NCBI GenBank assembly: GCA_003290165.1
Contig: QNQO01000200.1
Span: forward strand, 682,001-746,000
Source: Berberis thunbergii
Lineage: Eukaryota; Streptophyta; Magnoliopsida; Ranunculales; Berberidaceae
Direction: 5' to 3'
Length of the DNA stretch: 64,000 nt
Below the pieces are notes generated by a model. That model was not told the origin of the DNA. It worked only from the letters and a program-made list of their open reading frames with translations, and did no database searches. Shown here piece by piece: positions 47,815 to 59,223 of this stretch; position 1 is the stretch's first letter; each line of letters starts with the position of its first letter. Made by a program: the position numbers and the translations under genes.

Positions 47815-48004
47815 GAGTGATTCTATGTGTCGAGGGAAAGGGCGAGGAAACCAGCGAGGTAAACGAGGTGGCGGGGGGTGAACCGTTCACCCCCTCGAGA
47901 TGTGTGTGCGGAAAACATCTCGAGGGGGGTGAACGGTTCACCCCCCGCCACCTCGTTTACCTCGCTGGTTTCCTCGCTCTTTCCCTCGACATTTAGAATT
48001 ATCT
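47815..48004. mobile_element. Foldback MULE-type MITE, copy 3
   Basis: 190 bp with the cleanest hairpin of the three copies; the core arms (from GCGAGGTAAACGAGGTGG inward) are almost identical around a loop of roughly ten bases. Ends GAGTGATTCTATGTGTCGAG and, reverse-complemented, AGATAATTCTAAATGTCGAG. The flanking 9-mers GTGTTTCAT (47806-47814) and GTATTTAAC (48005-48013) match at 6 of 9, a decayed duplication. Confidence 0.85.
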
Positions 48005-48134
48005 GTATTTAACGAAGACATAAATTAGATTGTAAATGTATAAGAAATTTTATTCCATTGAATTTTTCTGTCAAGAGTTTAACAAGACAACAATGGTGGT
48101 AATACAACTTTCATTACATAAGGATATACTCATG

Positions 48135-49145
48135 TAGGGGTGGGCACGGGACGGGATGGGACGAGATATACCCATCCCTATCCCATCCCATTCATACGGG
48201 ATCGGGACGGGACGGGATGGGAAAAACCTCATCCCGACTTCGTCCCATCCCAAACGGGATCGGGACGGGACGAGACGGGATCAGCGACATCCAAAAAATT
48301 TGAAGCATCATCCAAAAAATTTAAAGTAATATATACCTGTAATTTTGTAAATAATTTGAAGCAACATTCAAGAAGTGATAAACTGTAAATAATGAGCTTC
48401 TACACTCAGTACAAACAAAATTTGAAGCAATATCATAGAACACTGCAGTATCATAGAACACTGTATCATAAAACACTGCAGTGATTTATTGTCAATTCGT
48501 TATGCAGTATCATAGACATAGAACACTTCATTATGCACATTTGCAATGCTGAGTTTTTTGATATAGGCACTACTGTAAATAACAACCCAGTATCCCTCTT
48601 CGGACCTATAAGTAAAATCGTAAAAGTGCAGACATCATTGAACATTAGCATACTGAAGGCACTACTGTAGTGATGTTAAGCTTCACCTACATTGGATATA
48701 GGCAATTAACTTAGACTCAAACTACTTAGTTATGTTTTGAGCAATAGAAAAGGATAAATAATTGACTGAAGTTTCTTAAGATCTCTCTAGATCCATAGAG
48801 TCCATTATGAGTGAGAACTGTGAGATATTCATGGAGATGTGTGAGATATTCATAGAGATGCTAAAATATTAAATATGTTATATACATTAGTATATTGTAT
48901 GGGCATCCACAATTTTAAAATAAATAATTAAATAAAAATGTTAATAATTAATATTAATAAATTAGTTCGGGACGGGACGAGATTGGCGGGATTGAAAATC
49001 TTCATCCCATCCCATCCCATTCTAGATCGGGACGGGACGGGATCGGGATGAAATTATTCAATCCCATTAAGACCCGAAAAAATCGGGACGAGACAGGACG
49101 GGATCGGGACGGGAACGAGATCGCGGGATGGGATGCCCACCCCTA
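48135..49145. mobile_element. Non-autonomous hAT element, family 2 copy 2
   Basis: 1011 bp, ends TAGGGGTGGGCA and TGCCCACCCCTA, with a perfect 8-bp duplication TACTCATG (48127-48134 and 49146-49153). The first 115 bp or so and last 245 bp closely resemble the arms of 26885-27810, including the AT-rich TAAAATAAATAATTAAATAA segment near the right arm. The centre (about 48290-48890) does not, and contains short direct repeats of ATCATAGAACACTG. No transposase. Confidence 0.93.
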
Positions 49146-49153
49146 TACTCATG

Positions 49154-50436
49154 TACTCTAGAAGAGACATGAGTTTGAATGTCACTTTCATAAATCGTCC
49201 ATAGTAATAGAGTGAGATGATCTACAATCTCATCAATTTGTTGTGATTATCAGGAGGAGCATTGAATAAGAGTGACCTGATTTTTTCTGAAGACTTTAGT
49301 CAATTTACACATTGTATTCTTTTTCCTTCGCTGAGGTTTTGTCTCACTAGGTTTTCCAAACAAAGTTTTAATAAGGCAATATTTCGTGCATTCAATAGAA
49401 TTTAAGTCTATCGACAACATGTGGTGAACATCCAAATGAGGTATTTTGGAATAGTAACATGGCAATATCGTGTGGAGGCAAGGGGTGTCATGAGTTACTT
49501 CTAGGCTTCAGTGGGTCAGAGCTTTCCCTTTTGCCTATAAATAGGCATCTATTTGCATAAATGAGTATGAATGAGAATGAAAAGAAAAAGTCCAGAGAAA
49601 TGAAAATAAATAGAAATACCATGGATAAAATCATATACAGAGATTGAATTTTTATTGTTATTAATCTCCGTTCTGTTAATCGTTTGAATGTCAATCGGTA
49701 AAATTGATGAGATATTTGCAACTCAAACTTGATTTTCTTTTCCAATTACACTTCTAATGGAGCATATCCCATGAAATCCTTTGTGAAACAAAAATTTTGA
49801 GTGACATGATAAGTTGAGATGCTAACTGTTGGAGATGTTCTATTTAGATATATAGCTTGGGAGTACAATAACTATGAGATAAAGAACTGAAAATATAAAT
49901 AGTGCATTGGTGTGAAAGAGAAGTTGAGAAACTACTTTGGCTGCTTCATGGTAGGAGGATTGATTGGAATCCGTACTGGATCAGAATGTAAGGTACAATT
50001 AACATATATCTCAATTCTTTTATTTACATTCTGTTCACATCTAATGTATCCAAATTTCGTAAGCAATGACCGTAACAACGGTCCCAAAATTATATTCGAA
50101 GCACCTTTGCAATCCAATGAAAAACCAAAGTCAATTTTATAGAATACTCATTTGTTTTAGAATTTTGCAATCCTGTGTGCTATAGCTTCCCAGATTTTTT
50201 TTTTTTTTTTTTTACTTTCAAAAAGGGTATCCATTTATGATAATCCTAAAGCCACTTGTCATTTAACCTAATGAGATGTGGATTCTTTTTTCCATTGTTG
50301 TTGTTGTTGTTTTTTTTTTTTGCTTGGGCACTTGAATATATTCCTTGTTATCTTCTTGCGTGGAAGCCATCCTTTTCTTCTCTGTGTCCTGACTTCATAT
50401 CCTTCATACAATAAGAATAAAGTGCAATTTGTTCTC
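49154..50436. other. Unassigned DNA upstream of the EF-hand gene
   Basis: No gene recognised; ORFs of 60-85 codons lack domains. Contains an 18-base T-run near 50197-50214 and, proximally, the promoter of the EF-hand gene. Confidence 0.4.
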
Positions 50437-50443
50437 TATAAAT
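50437..50443 (+). promoter_or_regulatory. TATA box of the EF-hand gene
   Basis: TATAAAT in the context TCTATAAATGG lies 60 bp upstream of the ATG at 50497. Transcription would start near 50465-50475, leaving a short leader. This supports the 50497 start and rejects the longer ORF reading from 50278. Confidence 0.6.
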
Positions 50444-50496
50444 GGATCCAATTGTTGTATTGTGAGTTCATAGGATTTACTTTGAATGCAAACAAA

Positions 50497-51054
50497 ATGT
50501 CAAAGGTGAGTTTGATGAATTTCCAGTACAACATCTCAAGGAAGTTCTCCTCATCTAAACTGGTACGATGGGGATCAAAAGAGAGAACAAGGTCAGGCAC
50601 CAAACCGGTTTTCCAACCAAATATGGAGGAAATGAAGGGAATTTTCAATAGATTTGACACCAACAAGGATGGGAAAATATCGAAAGACGAGTATAGATCA
50701 GTACTAAAGGTACTAGGGAAGCAAAATGTGGAGGCAGAGGTGGTGAAGGCATTTCAAGTGGCTGATACTGATGGAGATGGATTCATAGATTTCAAAGAGT
50801 TCATGGAAGTGCATGAGAAAAGTGGTGGGATTAAGAGTATGGACATAAAGAGCGCGTTTAAGACGTATGATTTGGATGGAAATGGGAAGATTAGTGCGGA
50901 GGAGTTGTTGGAGGTGTTGCGGAGGTTGGGTGAGAGGTGCAGTCTTGAGGGGTGTAAGAACATGGTGAAAGCAGTCGACGTTGATGGGGATGGTTTGATC
51001 GATATGGATGAGTTTATGAAGATGATGACTACTAATATGAAAATGCTGAGTTGA
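50497..51054 (+). CDS. Calmodulin-like protein (CML), four EF-hands
   Basis: Single-exon gene of 185 codons plus TGA. The N-terminal 40 residues are basic and Ser-rich (MSKVSLMNFQYNISRKFSSS), an extension not found in calmodulin. Four canonical 12-residue EF-hand loops follow: DTNKDGKISKDE (54-65), DTDGDGFIDFKE (90-101), DLDGNGKISAEE (125-136) and DVDGDGLIDMDE (161-172). Each has Asp at 1, 3 and/or 5, Gly at 6 and Glu at 12, so all four sites should bind calcium. The family relays calcium signals to target proteins; which CML subfamily this is cannot be settled by eye. The frame is open upstream to 50278, but that part is Cys/Phe-rich translated T-run and lies upstream of the TATA box. Confidence 0.94.
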   Translation: MSKVSLMNFQYNISRKFSSSKLVRWGSKERTRSGTKPVFQPNMEEMKGIFNRFDTNKDGKISKDEYRSVLKVLGKQNVEAEVVKAFQVADTDGDGFIDFKEFMEVHEKSGGIKSMDIKSAFKTYDLDGNGKISAEELLEVLRRLGERCSLEGCKNMVKAVDVDGDGLIDMDEFMKMMTTNMKMLS

Positions 51055-51339
51055 GATTTCAGAGATCGTTGTGTTTACTTGTAAGCTTCATTATTGTTAA
51101 GTTTCATGTACGCGTTGTTCAGTCATTAATATAATATATGACAATACATCTACTATTATTGTTGGTGATGAAGTCTAATATAGTCATATCCATTGCTCAA
51201 TGCGTAAGTAGTACTTATTTTTTCTTATACCATGTGCACAACTGCCTTGAGTCCTTGATGACATAGCAAAGCCCCCATGCAACAAAAATTGTAATTGATC
51301 CGAAAGCCATAATAACCGAAAAAGAAAAATAGATAACAA
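51055..51339. other. 3' flank of the EF-hand gene
   Basis: Contains the 3' UTR, with ATTAATATAATATATGACAAT near 51125-51146 as a probable plant polyadenylation region. Nothing else recognised. Confidence 0.4.
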
Positions 51340-51896
51340 TGCAAATTATGCATCACGACCATACACGTGGCACAAGGACCCATCATGAGTACACAACAAA
51401 CAATTCACTGGGCCGGCTTCTTAAGCCTGATAGAAATAAAGCTAATTCTACAGGCCTAGACAAGGCCTACTTCTAAGGAGGCTTAAGTATGATCCAAATC
51501 CAGGCCCAGACGAATCAAAACCCAAATTGAAAGCCCATCACACGTTCTCTTATTAAGAAGGAGAACGTTGCACCAAGAAATAGTTGTGGAGGGACCTACG
51601 CCTCCATGAACGCATCTCTATTAAGGAAGGGGATTATTACAGAAACATCTCATTCCGTTGCTGCTCACATGCTTAAGTTATCCAGAAAGTTAACTACGAC
51701 TATTATAAAAGGTAAATGAAACTTTTGACAAAGGTATGCAACTTTAACTGATTTTTGTCTAGATTTACTTCATTCTTCTATTAGAGTTACTGATTTAAGT
51801 ATCGGAGTGCCTTCGGCCACAAAAAATGTGGTATTTGGCAGTCTAACAGTGGTTTTGCAAGTCAAACTCACAGGATGACGATTTTTTGACGCATCA
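51340..51896 (+). repeat. 5' LTR of the Tat-like element
   Basis: About 557 bp, ending GACGCATCA. Its first 20-35 bases are diverged or partly deleted relative to the 3' copy. Confidence 0.75.
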
Positions 51897-52195
51897 GCTT
51901 ACGTCGTCCATGGGGAACGACAAGTTTCCTCCTTCCAAGTACAAAACACACAAGTGACAATACTCACCACAACCTATCGAAAGATCAACGAGACCATAAG
52001 AAGGAATGATGCAGTTTACAAATCCACAATCCAGTAATGACACAACAGCTCTCCCTCCGACGCATCGCTGACGGCTCAATGAGAAGATGTGGCCCGAATC
52101 GCCTAACCAATAGCTTCCGAAAATGAGGATTTGCTGCACACAATAGTCCAGACAACCCAGACAATTACCAACACTACTACGGTCCCGGGCTAGGT

Positions 52196-53396
52196 TTGCT
52201 TATAACCCAGATGGAACATTTAACAACGATACTGGAGAAGATCGTGCAGAAACACATTCAACTAGTTAACCCGGTTCAAACACAACCACAACAAAATTCC
52301 GCCAATCGAACTCAAGAAAGTGGCGAAATCCTAACAGAGCCCCAACAAGAAAACTTCGAAAGCAGTGAGCTTTCACGAGGCAAGAATCCATTATATGAAA
52401 GGACACTTAACGAAATCCCATTCAGAATAGGGGTCACAGATCCTAATGTATTATACGAATTGGAAAAAACGGCCATTTTTCGACGCCCTCATGAAACAAC
52501 AATGTCGAAAAAGTTTATTTTGCCCAAGTTTGAGGTGTATGATGGTACTTCCGACCCGACCGATCACTTAAGACATTTCCACCACATGATGGCCCTGAAG
52601 GAGACTACATAATTGATTTTATGCAGAATGTTCCCATTCAGCCTCACTTAAACAACAATGAACTGGTTCAATAGTCTACCACCAAGATCGATAGAATCCT
52701 TTTAAGCCCTGGCCACCGCTTTCATCTCCAGATTTATCGGAAGCCAATCGGTGATGAAAGGGCCACATTACCTACTGCATATCATATACAAACCCGAAGA
52801 AACAATACGGAAATATGTCACCCGCTTTACCAATGAACTGACAATGATCGATGGATGTAGCGATGATACAGCCGCAACAACATTCGTGGCCGGATTAAAG
52901 AGAGGTCCTTTATTTGTCGCTATTAACTTGGAGCCACCAAAGGGCATGACAATCCTGCTAAAAGTAGCACATAAGCATCTCTCTAGAAGAAATGAAAGTA
53001 GCAAGGAAGAAAAATGATCAAGAAAGAAAATTTCTCAAGAAAACAAGAAAGAAAGGAAGACAACGGACAACAGCAAGGCAACAACCCATTGAAGAAACAT
53101 CGAAGTAGCGACAAAAACGCTTCGCAACGACTGAAATTCGGGAAGTCGCAACCAATACGACCCAGACACGAACATGTAACAAGTGTAATGAAAACCGCAT
53201 ACAACCATACACAACTCTGAAGACAAGTCGAGCAAACATACTAAAGCACACAGCGAAGTGGGATAACATTAACTGGCCGATTCGGATGAGAGGAGACCCA
53301 GAACGAAGAGACAAAATAAAATACTGCACATTCCATAATGATCATGGACACGATACTGAAGAATGTTACAACCTAAAAGATGAAATCGAACACTAG
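52196..53396 (+). pseudogene. Ty3/gypsy gag, Tat-like, disrupted
   Basis: Gag-like protein in two main frames. Residues near 52500 read KKFILPKFEVYDGTSDPTDH, the family's entry into the capsid domain. Then come MNWFNSLPPRSIESF and ALATAFISRF, then PEETIRKYVTRFTNE and TFVAGLKRGPL. The zinc-knuckle-like YCTFHNDHGHDTEECYNLK follows at about 53321-53377. Stops at 52610, in LILCRMFPFSLT-stop, and before EEK-stop (53015) break it. No protease or polymerase follows. Confidence 0.85.
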
Positions 53397-53960
53397 GCTC
53401 AGAAAGGACTACTAGACAAATTCACCGGGATGCCAGAAAAACAGATCAAATGGAAAGATAAAGCATAAAACGATGCGGGATCAAAAGAACAGAATTGATA
53501 TACACCACACACTACATATCCAAGGGAAACAAAGCACACAAAAAAACAAGGCAAACCCCTCACTCATCTATATCGAAATAAGGGTACCAACGAAATACTT
53601 CATAAAATATGGAAAAGCCTACATCATCCAATCCGTACAAATAAAAAGACTTTATCGACAATTGCAAGATCGAGTTGGTCCACTAAACAACACGAGAGGA
53701 AAAAGCAAAGAGAAACGAAGCACCAACCCTCAACGCAAAGACTGACAACGAGCAAAGGAAGACAAAACAAACAATATTCTGGATCGGTATAAAAGCCTTA
53801 TTGGCCAAAACTGATGAAATATTCAAGTAACCATCAATAAAGATTATGGATTTAGGAGCTCCAAATTCTCGCACGAACAACAAATCGGCCGTACAAGACT
53901 GTCAGGCCGTATAAGTCAGACACACAAAACTTCTGGTTTGATCAACTACGAAGTAAAGCT

Positions 53961-54590
53961 TGGACACTCGAGTCACCTAAAGCATAAAAAACTTCAAATC
54001 GACCGAGGTGTCGAGTTAACGAAGTAAAGGTTGGACACCTGAGTCACTTAAAACATAAAAATCTTTGAATTGACCGAGGTGTTGAGTTAACGAAGTAAAG
54101 GTTGGACACCCGAGTCACCTAAACATAAAAAACTTCGAATCGACTGAAGTGATGAATTAACGAAGTAAAGGTTGGACACCCGAGTCACCTAAACATAAAA
54201 AACTTCAAATCGACCGAGGTGTCGAGTTAACGAAGTAAAGGTTGGACACCTGAGTCACCTAAACACAAAAAACTTCGAATCGATCGAAGTATCGAATTAA
54301 CGATGTAAAGGTTGGACACTCGAGTCACCTAAACATACAAAACTTCAAATCAACTGAGGTGTCATGTTAACGAAGTGAAGGTTGGACACCCGAGTCACCT
54401 AAACACAAAAAACTTCAAATCGACCGAAGTGTCAAATTAACGAAGTAATGGTTGGACACCTGAGTCACCTAAACACAAAAAACTTCAAGTTGACCGAGGT
54501 TTCGGATTAACGAAGTAAATGTTGGACACCCGAGTCACCTAAAAGGCAAACAAAAAGTCCGAGCTAAGGAAACAAATCAATACGATCTTA
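53961..54590. repeat. 70-bp tandem array in the Tat-like element
   Basis: Nine units. The landmark TGGACAC starts at 53961, 54032, 54103, 54173, 54243, 54313, 54383, 54453 and 54523, so the period is 70-71 bp. Consensus blocks are GAGTCACCTAAAC, AAAACTTC, AATCGACCGAGGTGTCG and GTTAACGAAGTAAAGG. Identity between units is high, with scattered substitutions. Confidence 0.93.
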
Positions 54591-54873
54591 AATAATACAA
54601 GAAAATAGTAACCACTTATAAGCAAATTGGAAAGAATGACAATGACCAGCTGATAAACAAGAAACAAACACGAAGGCAGTTATAAAAGAGCTTGATGCAA
54701 AAGCTACGATAGCTACAAAAAACAAAAAGTTAAATTTTATTTTTAAACACTACTCTGTTACATCCGGAGAAGGCAATAAAGAAGAGGAAAAAAGCAATGT
54801 CATGATCAGTATAAGACGAAATCGGAGAAGAAATTCATTATAGGAGAAGGGACCATCAACGACTTTGGAATGC

Positions 54874-57246
54874 TTATAAGGGGCAATGACTCCTCTGCTG
54901 CTGGAGCAAGTTCCTCAGCATCGTCATCCTCAAACACTTCACCAGCCAAATGACGATACCTACACAAGTCTTCCCCAAGCCCTTCGATATAATCAAGAAG
55001 CTCAACCTACTCGTCAACAACTCGCTTACAATCCTCAGTTTCAACCACATGAAGCTTATCCTTAGTAGCAACGAGTTCAGTTTTGGTCGCGGCAAGCCGC
55101 TCTTCAGTGGAAAGCATACCAGAAGCATCTGCCTTGACATGACGAAGTGCAACATCTATCTGTTCCACCCGCCTCTCTGTAACGTTACACATAACGGATT
55201 GCTCCAATCCAGAACAAGAAGCTTCATCGAAAGCCGTTCTCTCAATAGATGACTCATTTTCCACATCGTGAAGATGAAAACAAGCCTCATCTAGCCTAGC
55301 TCTCAAGGAATCAAGATCAGCAACAGACTTATCATGCAGATTCCTATCCTCAGTCAGAGATTCTCGAGCGTCCACAACAACTTTCTCCAAGTCCACATTG
55401 CATCTTCAACACATTAAATTGAGAAAGGACATGAGAAAATATCAGCAATAGCGCTGCCAACCTGCTATCCAAAAGATCCACTTGATCACGACCAGCTCGA
55501 TAAACCGAACCCATTACCCCCGCGTAAGCGAGATGATTCATCCCATCCATTATCTGCTCAAGACCATGGTCGATATGATCAAACGGTTCAAGCACGGACA
55601 TCGAGGACCTCTTTACCAATCGCCTGTACCATTCATTTACCAATTTACGTGCACTGTCTTGCATGTCAAGCTAGGTAAACCAACATAACTTGTCGACAGA
55701 TTTAATACGGATGTCTTTGGGCACAAGCTCAGTTAATCCGTGAGTGGAGGATGCGAGGATCGGGAAGCACCGAAGAACCACCTTCGACAGCAGAGAGAAC
55801 AGATGGAATAACAGTAACAGTGGAAAAACCACGTTTGCCCTCCCGTTGAGAAGCATCCGCCGCAAAGGAAGGACTGCGGTAGCGGCAGAAGCGGGAGAAA
55901 TCTGTCGAATAAGAAAAGAAACTAGAAACCCGACTGCCTCGCTGACATAAATAGAAGGAGAATGAGAATGAGAATGATCCCCAAGTCTTGGACAACCAAT
56001 ATTGCCTTTAGACTGCTCCATCGCCAACTGGAGCATTTTCTCATTAATGGCTCAAGGATCGTCATTAGACAACTCAGCAGTGTCCGAAACACCATAAGCA
56101 GGAAGAAACTTCATCTCATCATCGCCCAATAGACGAAGTCTCCTTCTCACTCCTTTGCAACACAAGTCTCCTCAAGAGATTCTTGATTTCCTTTTACAAC
56201 ATCATCGTGAGAAGAAGATAGGTGAGAAACAATATCCTTAACAGAACTCTGACGAGTCACAAGCCGAGCATAACTACTATTTTAAAGTTGTTTCTTCCTC
56301 GGATCTCGAACATAATCTATGGAAATTGCCTTGAGGGACTAGCAAACCTCACAAGCTTTCATTTTCGCGAAACATGAGCAGTGACGGGAACATTGAGATC
56401 CGTAACACCTCAGACGAAGCTCACTTTCCAATCAATGCTAGCATCACTAACACAAGAACGAGCAATACGGGCAGCATAAGCCTTAGCACGAGCCTTAGTA
56501 AACAAAGCTTGTTCTGCTTCATTCATAGTGTATAAACCACTACGCTCCAGGATGTCATCAAAAAGAAATGCATCAATAGGAAAACGGGCAAGCTTGAAGA
56601 ATTCTTCACTTATCTTCTGTTCCTCAGCTGATAAAAGAACATTCTTCCGACTGTTGGGAACCCAAAATGATCGGAAGATCAACCAACCTCTTAATCGAAA
56701 GTGGGCGGAATTCACGGAAGCATAGAACCAAGACTGCGACCAATCGCGGATGTCGTTACTAAGGTTCTCAAAACAATCAAGAGAACGAAGGAAATAGATC
56801 TCCCTATTCACTAATAGACCAACCACCGAATGTAGAATCCTAGTAGTTAAAGGAATAACAGCAAGAGTAGCCCTCACGTAGGAAGAGACCATCACCTTCC
56901 AACCATTGGGGCCCATTTGGGCAGGAGGATTACCCAAGAGATTAAGATACTTTCAAAACAACTTCAAAACAGGGAATTGAAGACTTGAAGAAAACATGCA
57001 CGAATACAGTGTAATGTATCCAGCCTTTGGGTTACAAGGGCTATCATCCAGTCCAATAAGCAGGATAAGCTCGAGGTCAGGCGGAAGATTAAAATCAAAA
57101 CAAAGGCTCTCCAGAATCGACTGAGAAGCTCTATTGGGAGAATGAAGAGCCTTACAAAGAGTCAGCGACTTACCAATTAACTTATCATCAACAAATATTG
57201 TTGAGAAGCAAAGGGGCAAGGAAAATGGAGAAGAAGGAACAAACAA
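54874..57246 (-). pseudogene. Antisense ORF (Transposase_28-like) of the Tat-like element
   Basis: Runs against the element's own orientation. The minus-strand frame 57246-56410 is open except for a single TGA (56953-56955). The signature PPAQMGPNGWKVM follows a domain of about 90 residues (SLTLCKALHSPNRAS, LILLIGLDDSPCNPKAG). A basic KARAKAYAARIARS region comes next, then a coiled-coil C-terminal part in other frames (for example 55396-55007, RARLDEACFHLHDVENE). Such 'putative gypsy-type transposon' proteins are carried antisense in Tat-group elements; their function is unknown. Breaks near 56.4 and 55.4 kb make it a probable pseudogene. Confidence 0.78.
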
Positions 57247-57534
57247 ACCCTAAATTCAAAGATAGCTTGAAAAGGGAAATCATATTCACCACATTTCCTT
57301 TTATACAGCCAAGCGATGAAGAAACTACTCATGGGATAACGTGTGAGATATGATGGTGATGCGAAATCCCAAAAATGTGCGCAAGAAACAAATGAACAAG
57401 CAAAGTATTGAGACACCAACTCATGAAAATTAAAACAACCAACAACATTAAATACAAGGCAATGATGAAATGTAAAGTTGAACCGTCACCGGATTTAGTG
57501 ACCACGTCAGCATATCCACTAAGGGGGGAGTAGC

Positions 57535-58102
57535 TGATGATACATCAAAATGGACCGAACCTCACGACCGTACATGTGGCACAAGTACCATCACGAGGAC
57601 ACAAAAAACAACCCATTGGGCCAGCTTATGAAGCCCGATAAAAATAAAGCTAATTCCACAGGCCTAGATAAAGCCCACCTCTAAGGAGACTTGAACTTGA
57701 TCCAAATCAGGCCCAGATGAATCAAAGCCCAAATCCAAAGCCCATTACACGTTCTCTCATTGAAATAGAGAATGTTGCACCATGAAAGAGCCGTGAGGGA
57801 CCTACGCCTCCATGAACGCATCTCCATTAAGGAGGAGACTGCTACAAAAACATCTCCTTCTGTTGAGCCTCACATGCTTAAGTCACGCAGAGAGTTAACT
57901 ACGACCATTATAAAAGGTAAAGGGAATTTTCGACAAAGGTATGTAACTTTCACTGAGTTTTGTCCAGATTTACTTCATTCTTCCAACAGAGTTACTGACT
58001 TAAGCATTAGAGTGTATTCGGCCACAAAAAAATGTGGTATTTGGCAGTCTAACAGTGGTTTTGCAGGTCAAAATCACAATAGGACGATTTTTTGTTGCAT
58101 TA
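57535..58102 (+). repeat. 3' LTR of the Tat-like element
   Basis: About 568 bp, starting TGATGATACATC after the polypurine tract and ending near GTTGCATTA. Contains ATTATAAAAGG, a likely LTR TATA box (57905-57915). Confidence 0.78.
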
Positions 58103-58625
58103 GTAGTGTCTGAGGCTTTTTAACTTTTCAAAAAGAGTGAAGTTTGTGCTCAACCTAAGGCTTGTTAATACCTTGGGTTGGGCTTGTAATATCCAACCGA
58201 CCTTAGGAATGAATTGTTTTATCATATATACCTTAGGAATGAAATGTTTGTATCATATTTTACAAATTTATTTGTTTGGTTGACCTTACAAAACATGGTT
58301 ATTGAAATATGAATTTCGGGCCTCATCAACTCCTAGTTATAAAATCTTGCAAACATTTATAGGACAAAATCTCCCATATTGTTTTACAAAACTCTCATCA
58401 TATTCTTGAATTATACTCTCAACTTCTTCATAAACAACCCAACCACCACCGTCATTGTCACCACCACCACCATCACAACAAGAAATAAATTTTAAATCTA
58501 GATATTCTATAACTCGAGAATAAAACTTATTCTTTAACTCAAGAAATGAAGCAAAGTTCTCACAAATTTGAATTTTTTTTTTTGCTATAAGTAGGTCAGG
58601 AACCTCCAACCTTGTGGTTAATAGT
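58103..58625 (-). other. Non-repetitive stretch with an unrecognised open frame
   Basis: Between the two Tat-like elements. The minus-strand frame at 58337-58600 reads LELKNKFYSRVIEYLDLKF, then a Gly/Asp-rich linker (CCDGGGGDNDGGGW), then VVYEEVESIIQEYDESF. It looks protein-like in composition, but I recognise no family and cannot place exon ends. It could be a truncated host-gene fragment. Confidence 0.3.
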
Positions 58626-58953
58626 TGATGCGTCCAAATCTGTCTATTCGGTACTTGCCTTTGTTTGGGACTCAATACTTGATAGAGTCAAGAGTTGTTC
58701 AAAATAGATCTTGTGCTTGTGATAGCTCATAGATCTGCATTCAGACCTTATTATCCTGGGTTGAGCTCCAAGATTTACGTCACTTTTGGCTCGTATGATC
58801 TGGGTTCGGGCACATTATTTATGAGCTGAACGGTAACTTGGCTGAGTCTTGGCTGGACATGCTTGGGCCTACTCGAGACCGCGCTGAGGCCTTTCTGTAT
58901 TAGGGTTGACCATGTGTATGGTTGAGACTGGGTGACTGTTTGATGCCTCATCA
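58626..58953 (-). repeat. 3' LTR of the second Tat-like element
   Basis: 328 bp bounded by TGATGCGTCC on the left and CCTCATCA on the right, with the minus-strand polypurine tract immediately to its right. The partner LTR is outside the window, so the limits rest on terminal motifs only. Confidence 0.68.
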
Positions 58954-59223
58954 GTTAGTCCCCCTAGTTAGTGGGGCTGCGTACATGGCCTCTAACTAAT
59001 TGTGCATGGGGAAATGTGTGATGCCATGATGAAATATTTTGGTGCATTTTCGGCTTATGTGTTGTAATTAATGTTTTTGCAGTGGTTAAACAACCACTTC
59101 TTTCACACGTGAAGCCTATATAAGTTTCCTTTGGGGGAGTTTTATCTTTTTACCTTCCAAAACTTCTTTTTGTTATTTGTTTTTAGCTTTTCCAATTTGA
59201 CCAAGCTCGGACCTTCATACAAT

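Larger units (their letters stand above)
51340..58102 (+). mobile_element. Tat-like gypsy element lacking pol, with antisense ORF
   Basis: LTRs at about 51340-51896 and 57535-58102 share long blocks (for example GTGGTATTTGGCAGTCTAAC). After the 5' LTR comes CTTACGTCGTCCATGGGGAA, a decayed form of the TTGGCGCCGTCTGTGGGGA-type primer-binding site of the Tat lineage. A polypurine tract AAGGGGGGAG precedes the 3' LTR. The interior holds gag (52196-53396), no protease/RT/integrase, a 70-bp tandem array (53961-54545) and an ORF in the opposite orientation (57246 down to 54874). The outer left edge is uncertain and no target duplication was found. Confidence 0.85.

Noticed and set aside
53961..54590. 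CRISPR array
   Set aside because: The repeats are head-to-tail without unique spacers, and the sequence is plant nuclear DNA; it is a retroelement tandem array.
58103..58110. Target duplication for the first Tat-like element
   Set aside because: The flanks AACAA (51335-51339) and GTAGT (58103-58107) do not match; the left LTR edge is uncertain, so none is claimed.
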